Of a stretch of 43,266 nucleotides of DNA, positions 40,272-43,266 are shown piece after piece. Origin of the DNA: Dulcicalothrix desertica PCC 7102 (lineage in GTDB: Bacteria; Cyanobacteriota; Cyanobacteriia; Cyanobacteriales; Nostocaceae); NCBI RefSeq assembly GCF_003991905.1, contig NZ_RSCL01000050.1, positions 1 through 43,266 on the forward strand. The letters run 5' to 3'. Position numbers and translations under genes: made by a program. The stretch's first letter is position 1. Each line of letters begins with the position of its first letter. Under the pieces are notes generated by a model that saw only the letters and a program-made list of their open reading frames with translations, was not told the origin of the DNA and ran no database searches.

Positions 40272-43079
40272 ATGTCACAAGTTTTTAATAAAGAACAGCA
40301 AATTAACCCTGCTATGACTAAGCCGCGAACCAGCGAACAAATTAAGGCAGAAATTGAATTAAAATTTGGTTTTGTTCCACCTTTCTTTGCACCAGCAGAA
40401 AAGAATCCGCAAATTTTGGAAAACCTATGGCAACAGACTCTAAGCGCGTATATAAACAATCCTTTGCCAGTCCTCTTTAAGGAAAAACTTTCTGCGTACC
40501 TCTCGCGCTTCTGTGCTGTGAGTTACTGTATGATTTGCCATAGTTGTACTTTGCGTCCTTTAGGAATGATGGCAAGCGACGTGTTGGAGTTGCTTGAAGC
40601 ACCTGCGCCTAACTCAACGGATATTAAAAAACATCTTAGCTTCCTTGCGGCACAGTCTGCGGATCCAATTGTCTGGCCTGAACCAAACTCGCAACTTGAA
40701 GGAAGTTTACTTTACTGTTCAATTTTTATTGCCTTACCAGATTCGGATGAGCATTATCGTCAGGAACTGCGACGGATTCTAGGTTCTGTTAACTACCAGC
40801 ATTTAATTGCATTTATTGCTTATATTAAAACATGTCATGTGTGGATGGAAGCTCACCCCGAAGTGCCTTATGAAGCAGATAAGCGAGTTATTGATAATTT
40901 TGGGGCTTTACTCGAAGACGAGCCTAGTTTGGCTGATTTTTTCTGCAATTATAGAGAGAGGGTCAAGCGTGAATGTCAAACTCGCGCGGAACAACTTGCT
41001 GAGTTAGCCGAACGACGACGTACTGAGGTGACATTACGACAGCAAGCATCTCGAGAGCGATTAGTGGCACTTATGGCACAACGCATTCGCCAATCTCTTA
41101 ACCTTGAAGAAATTCTTAGTACTACAGTATCTGAAGTTCGGCAGTTTCTTCAAACTGAGCGTGTATTTATTTATCGGTTTGAGCCAGATTGGAGTGGATA
41201 TGTGGCTGTAGAATCAGTAGCTTCTGGTTGTTCCTCTATATTGGGAACAAAAATCAAAGATTCTTTTTTTGGAGAACCGCTTGGTCGAACGCTATACCAA
41301 CAAGGTCGGTTTCTAGCGATTGAGGATATTGATACAGCAGAATTATCAAAATGTCATGTTGATTTATTAGCTCGGCTTCAAATTAGAGCTAATTTGGTAG
41401 TACCAATTGTGCAATCCGGATTATGGGGGTTGCTAGTAGCTAACCACTGTTCGTCACCGCGACAGTGGCAGCAGTTAGAGATTGATTTGCTTCAACAATT
41501 AGCTACGCAGGTGGCGATTGCAATTCAGCAATCTACACTTTTTGAGCAAGTTAATACTGAACTTACTGAACGCAAAAAATCTGAAGAGAAAATCCGCGAA
41601 CAAGCTGCTTTATTAAATGTTGCCAGCGATGCAATTAATGTACAAACTCTTGACAACCAAATTATATTTTGGAATGAGAGTGCCGAGCGTATATATGGTT
41701 GGAAGCAAGACGAAGCTCTTGGTCAAAATGCTAATCAGCTTTTGTACCAAGAAGTGCCTCAACTCGATCAAGTGCAACAAGTTGTACAATCGAGTGGTTT
41801 TTGGGAAGGTGAGTTACGTTGCTTCAATAAGTTTGGCAACTTAATAATTGTTTCAAGTCGTTGGACGTTGGTACGTAATGAACAAGGACAACCAAAATCG
41901 TTTCTTGTTGTTAATACTGATATTACTGAGAAGAAACAACTCGAAGCGCAGCTTTTTCGTTCTCAGCGATTAGAGAGCATTGGTACCCTTGCTAGTGGCA
42001 TTGCCCACGATTTAAACAATGCACTAGGGCCAATTTTGATGATTGCTGAACTGCTACAGGAAAAAATCACTGATGTCAATAGTCAGCAGTTGCTTACAGA
42101 ATTAGAAGCTAGTGCCAAACGTGGCGCCTCTTTGGTCAAGCAAGTGCTATCATTTGGGCGAGGAATTGAAGGTAAGCGGACTATTCTTCAAGTTCGGCAT
42201 TTACTTTTAGAAATTCAGCAGATTGCGAAACAGACATTTCCCAAGTCCATCAAAATATATACAGATATATCACCAAATCTTTGGACTGTTTGTGCAGATG
42301 CGACTCAATTACATCAAGTACTTATGAATTTAGTAGTTAATGCGCGCGATGCAATGCTACATGGTGGAACTTTAAGTATTTATGCTGAAAATTTATATAT
42401 TGATCAACAATATGCTCAGATGAATGTTGAGGCAAAAGTTGGTAATTATATTATGCTAACTGTTTCGGATACGGGAGTTGGCATTTCAAATGAAATATTG
42501 CAGAGAATGTTTGAGCCATTTTTTACTACTAAAGAAGTTGGTAAAGGTACAGGTTTGGGGCTTTCAACAGTTATTGGTATTATTAAAAACCACGGTGGTT
42601 TTGTGAATGTGTATAGTGAAGTTGGGTTAGGCGCCCAGTTTAAGGTATATTTGCCAGCAGTAGAAGGCGCCATGAGTCAGCAAATTGAAGATTTAGAACA
42701 GCCAAAAGGTGACGGGCAATTAGTTTTGGTTGTAGACGATGAAGTTTCGATTCGGGAAATTACTCAAATCTCATTAGAAATGGGTAATTATAAAGTGCTT
42801 ACAGCTAGTGATGGTATTGAAGCGATAGCGCTGTATGCTCAACATAAAGCTGAGATTAGTGCAGTTTTGATGGATATGATGATGCCAGAAATGGACGGTT
42901 TAACTACTATCCGCACGTTACAAAAAATCAATTCGCAGGTCAAAATTATTGCTACAAGTGGATTAGCATCAACCGAAAGAATGGCTGAAGCAGCTTCGGT
43001 TGGCGCCAAAGCGTTTTTATCGAAGCCTTATACAGCAATAGAATTATTAAAAACTTTATCCTCTATATTAAAACTGTAG
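40272..43079 (+). CDS. Hybrid sensor histidine kinase with N-terminal AhpD-like domain
   Basis: About 935 residues from the ATG at 40272; a TTG at 40260 would add four. The N-terminal ~200 residues resemble a carboxymuconolactone decarboxylase/AhpD-like helical domain, with Cys86-x2-Cys89-His and Cys92 in SYCMICHSC. Then follow a coiled linker, a GAF domain (about 264-416; ERVFIYRFEPDWSGYVAVES is phytochrome-like but no chromophore cysteine is evident), a PAS domain (about 440-550), a HisKA domain with His579 in GIAHDLNNALG, an ATPase domain (VVNARDAM, DTGVGI, GTGLGLS) and a receiver with Asp868 in VLMDMMMPEMDG. The CxxC suggests redox or peroxide sensing. It is convergent with the 5S rRNA gene. 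Confidence 0.87.
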   Translation: MSQVFNKEQQINPAMTKPRTSEQIKAEIELKFGFVPPFFAPAEKNPQILENLWQQTLSAYINNPLPVLFKEKLSAYLSRFCAVSYCMICHSCTLRPLGMMASDVLELLEAPAPNSTDIKKHLSFLAAQSADPIVWPEPNSQLEGSLLYCSIFIALPDSDEHYRQELRRILGSVNYQHLIAFIAYIKTCHVWMEAHPEVPYEADKRVIDNFGALLEDEPSLADFFCNYRERVKRECQTRAEQLAELAERRRTEVTLRQQASRERLVALMAQRIRQSLNLEEILSTTVSEVRQFLQTERVFIYRFEPDWSGYVAVESVASGCSSILGTKIKDSFFGEPLGRTLYQQGRFLAIEDIDTAELSKCHVDLLARLQIRANLVVPIVQSGLWGLLVANHCSSPRQWQQLEIDLLQQLATQVAIAIQQSTLFEQVNTELTERKKSEEKIREQAALLNVASDAINVQTLDNQIIFWNESAERIYGWKQDEALGQNANQLLYQEVPQLDQVQQVVQSSGFWEGELRCFNKFGNLIIVSSRWTLVRNEQGQPKSFLVVNTDITEKKQLEAQLFRSQRLESIGTLASGIAHDLNNALGPILMIAELLQEKITDVNSQQLLTELEASAKRGASLVKQVLSFGRGIEGKRTILQVRHLLLEIQQIAKQTFPKSIKIYTDISPNLWTVCADATQLHQVLMNLVVNARDAMLHGGTLSIYAENLYIDQQYAQMNVEAKVGNYIMLTVSDTGVGISNEILQRMFEPFFTTKEVGKGTGLGLSTVIGIIKNHGGFVNVYSEVGLGAQFKVYLPAVEGAMSQQIEDLEQPKGDGQLVLVVDDEVSIREITQISLEMGNYKVLTASDGIEAIALYAQHKAEISAVLMDMMMPEMDGLTTIRTLQKINSQVKIIATSGLASTERMAEAASVGAKAFLSKPYTAIELLKTLSSILKL

Positions 43080-43107
43080 GTTGGGTGGAGGCTTTGCGTA
43101 ACCCAAC
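43080..43107 (+). terminator. GTTGGGT / ACCCAAC hairpin after histidine kinase
   Basis: Seven-base arms at 43080-43086 and 43101-43107 start right after the kinase stop codon. The left arm extends to GTTGGGTGGAG, as in the repeat at 4367. An AT-rich stretch (TTTTAATAAATTG) follows. It may end the kinase transcript. Confidence 0.5.
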
Positions 43108-43149
43108 ACATTTTAATAAATTGTTTATTTAATAAAAAGGCGCCAAAAA

Positions 43150-43185
43150 CAAAAACCTCCTCTTATATACAAGAGAAGGGTTTTG
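43150..43185 (-). terminator. Hairpin terminator downstream of 5S rRNA
   Basis: On the minus strand a stem AAAACCCTTCTCTT pairs imperfectly with AAGAGGAGGTTTT around the loop GTATAT, followed by TTTTTGTTTTTGG. It stands about 15 bases after the 5S 3' end and is the likely end of the rRNA operon. Confidence 0.75.
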
Positions 43186-43197
43186 TTTTGTATTATT

Positions 43198-43266
43198 GCC
43201 CTGGCACCGAGCAATTGTTGCAGGAGACAACTCTCCAACTATCGTAGCCGCTGCGGCGTTTCACAA
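43198..43266 (-). rRNA. rrf: 5S ribosomal RNA, 3' part
   Basis: The reverse complement of the last ~69 bases reads TTGTGAAACGCCGCAGCGGC, then TACGATAGTTGG, and ends with TTGCTCGGTGCCAGG. This is the 3' half of a cyanobacterial 5S rRNA, with the conserved CGATAGT segment and the closing GGTGCCAGG strand. The 5' half and presumably the 23S and 16S genes lie past the window's right edge. Confidence 0.88.

Larger units (their letters stand above)
22..43144. repeat. Dispersed GGCGCC highly iterated palindrome (about 70 copies)
   Basis: Reading through the window I count about 70 copies of GGCGCC, the first at 22-27 and the last at 43139-43144. At roughly 38% GC about two would be expected by chance. 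Copies lie in almost every gene on both strands and in some intergenic gaps. In coding sequence they are read as Gly-Ala, as Ala-Pro, or across an Arg codon, so all three frames are used. I saw no GCGATCGC, the usual cyanobacterial HIP1. This looks like a HIP-class element with a different core. The count was made by eye and may be off by a few. Confidence 0.85.

Overview
This window is chromosomal DNA from a cyanobacterium, most likely a filamentous member of the Nostocales. The reasons are the lineage-typical families (DUF1822, DUF928, CHAT-CHASE2, CHAT-TPR, a PatA-like PATAN response regulator, a DUF3365/HAMP haem sensor), the low GC content, and many short dispersed palindromes. The hexamer GGCGCC occurs about 70 times (roughly once per 620 bp), while I found no canonical HIP1 octamer (GCGATCGC) by eye. 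The species cannot be fixed from the sequence.

Layout. (1) 1-4.1 kb: the damaged end of an NRPS-type carrier domain faces a two-gene operon of a membrane HNH-like protein and a large dynamin-like GTPase. (2) 4.4-9.5 kb: a sigma-70-family gene with a DUF1822 gene, divergent from a metacaspase that carries a second, degenerate caspase-like domain and two copies of a small helical C-terminal domain. (3) 9.5-14.2 kb: a haem-binding DUF3365/HAMP sensor, a PhnD-like lipoprotein, a Ser/Thr kinase that ends in the same helical domain as the metacaspase, and a PatA-like response regulator. (4) 14.7-19.2 kb: a one-module NRPS (C-A-PCP-TE) and an HTH protein, surrounded by copies of a GAAACCCGGTTTC repeat. 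(5) 19.4-25.2 kb: an RTX calcium-binding protein, a vanadium-dependent haloperoxidase with a CARDB-like N-terminus, and an exported CHAT-TPR protein. (6) 33.1-25.3 kb, minus strand: a second sigma-DUF1822 pair heading an operon with CHAT-CHASE2, DUF928, a small exported protein and a filamentous-haemagglutinin-type exoprotein. (7) 39.2-33.9 kb, minus strand: a type I secretion operon (parvulin-like isomerase, ABC transporter with cyclic-nucleotide-binding-like and C39-like domains, HlyD adaptor). (8) 39.3 kb to the end: a GNAT acetyltransferase, an AhpD-like/GAF/PAS hybrid histidine kinase, and the 3' end of a 5S rRNA gene whose rRNA operon lies outside the window.

How the parts may work together (inference). 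Three caspase-clan proteins (metacaspase, CHAT-CHASE2, CHAT-TPR) lie near two sigma-DUF1822 pairs, which suggests sensing or proteolysis coupled to alternative transcription. The metacaspase and the Ser/Thr kinase are linked by a shared C-terminal domain that could act as an adaptor. The RTX protein and haloperoxidase are plausible cargo of the type I exporter. The haemagglutinin-type protein needs a TpsB partner that is not in the window. The HNH-dynamin pair is a candidate defence or membrane-remodelling unit.
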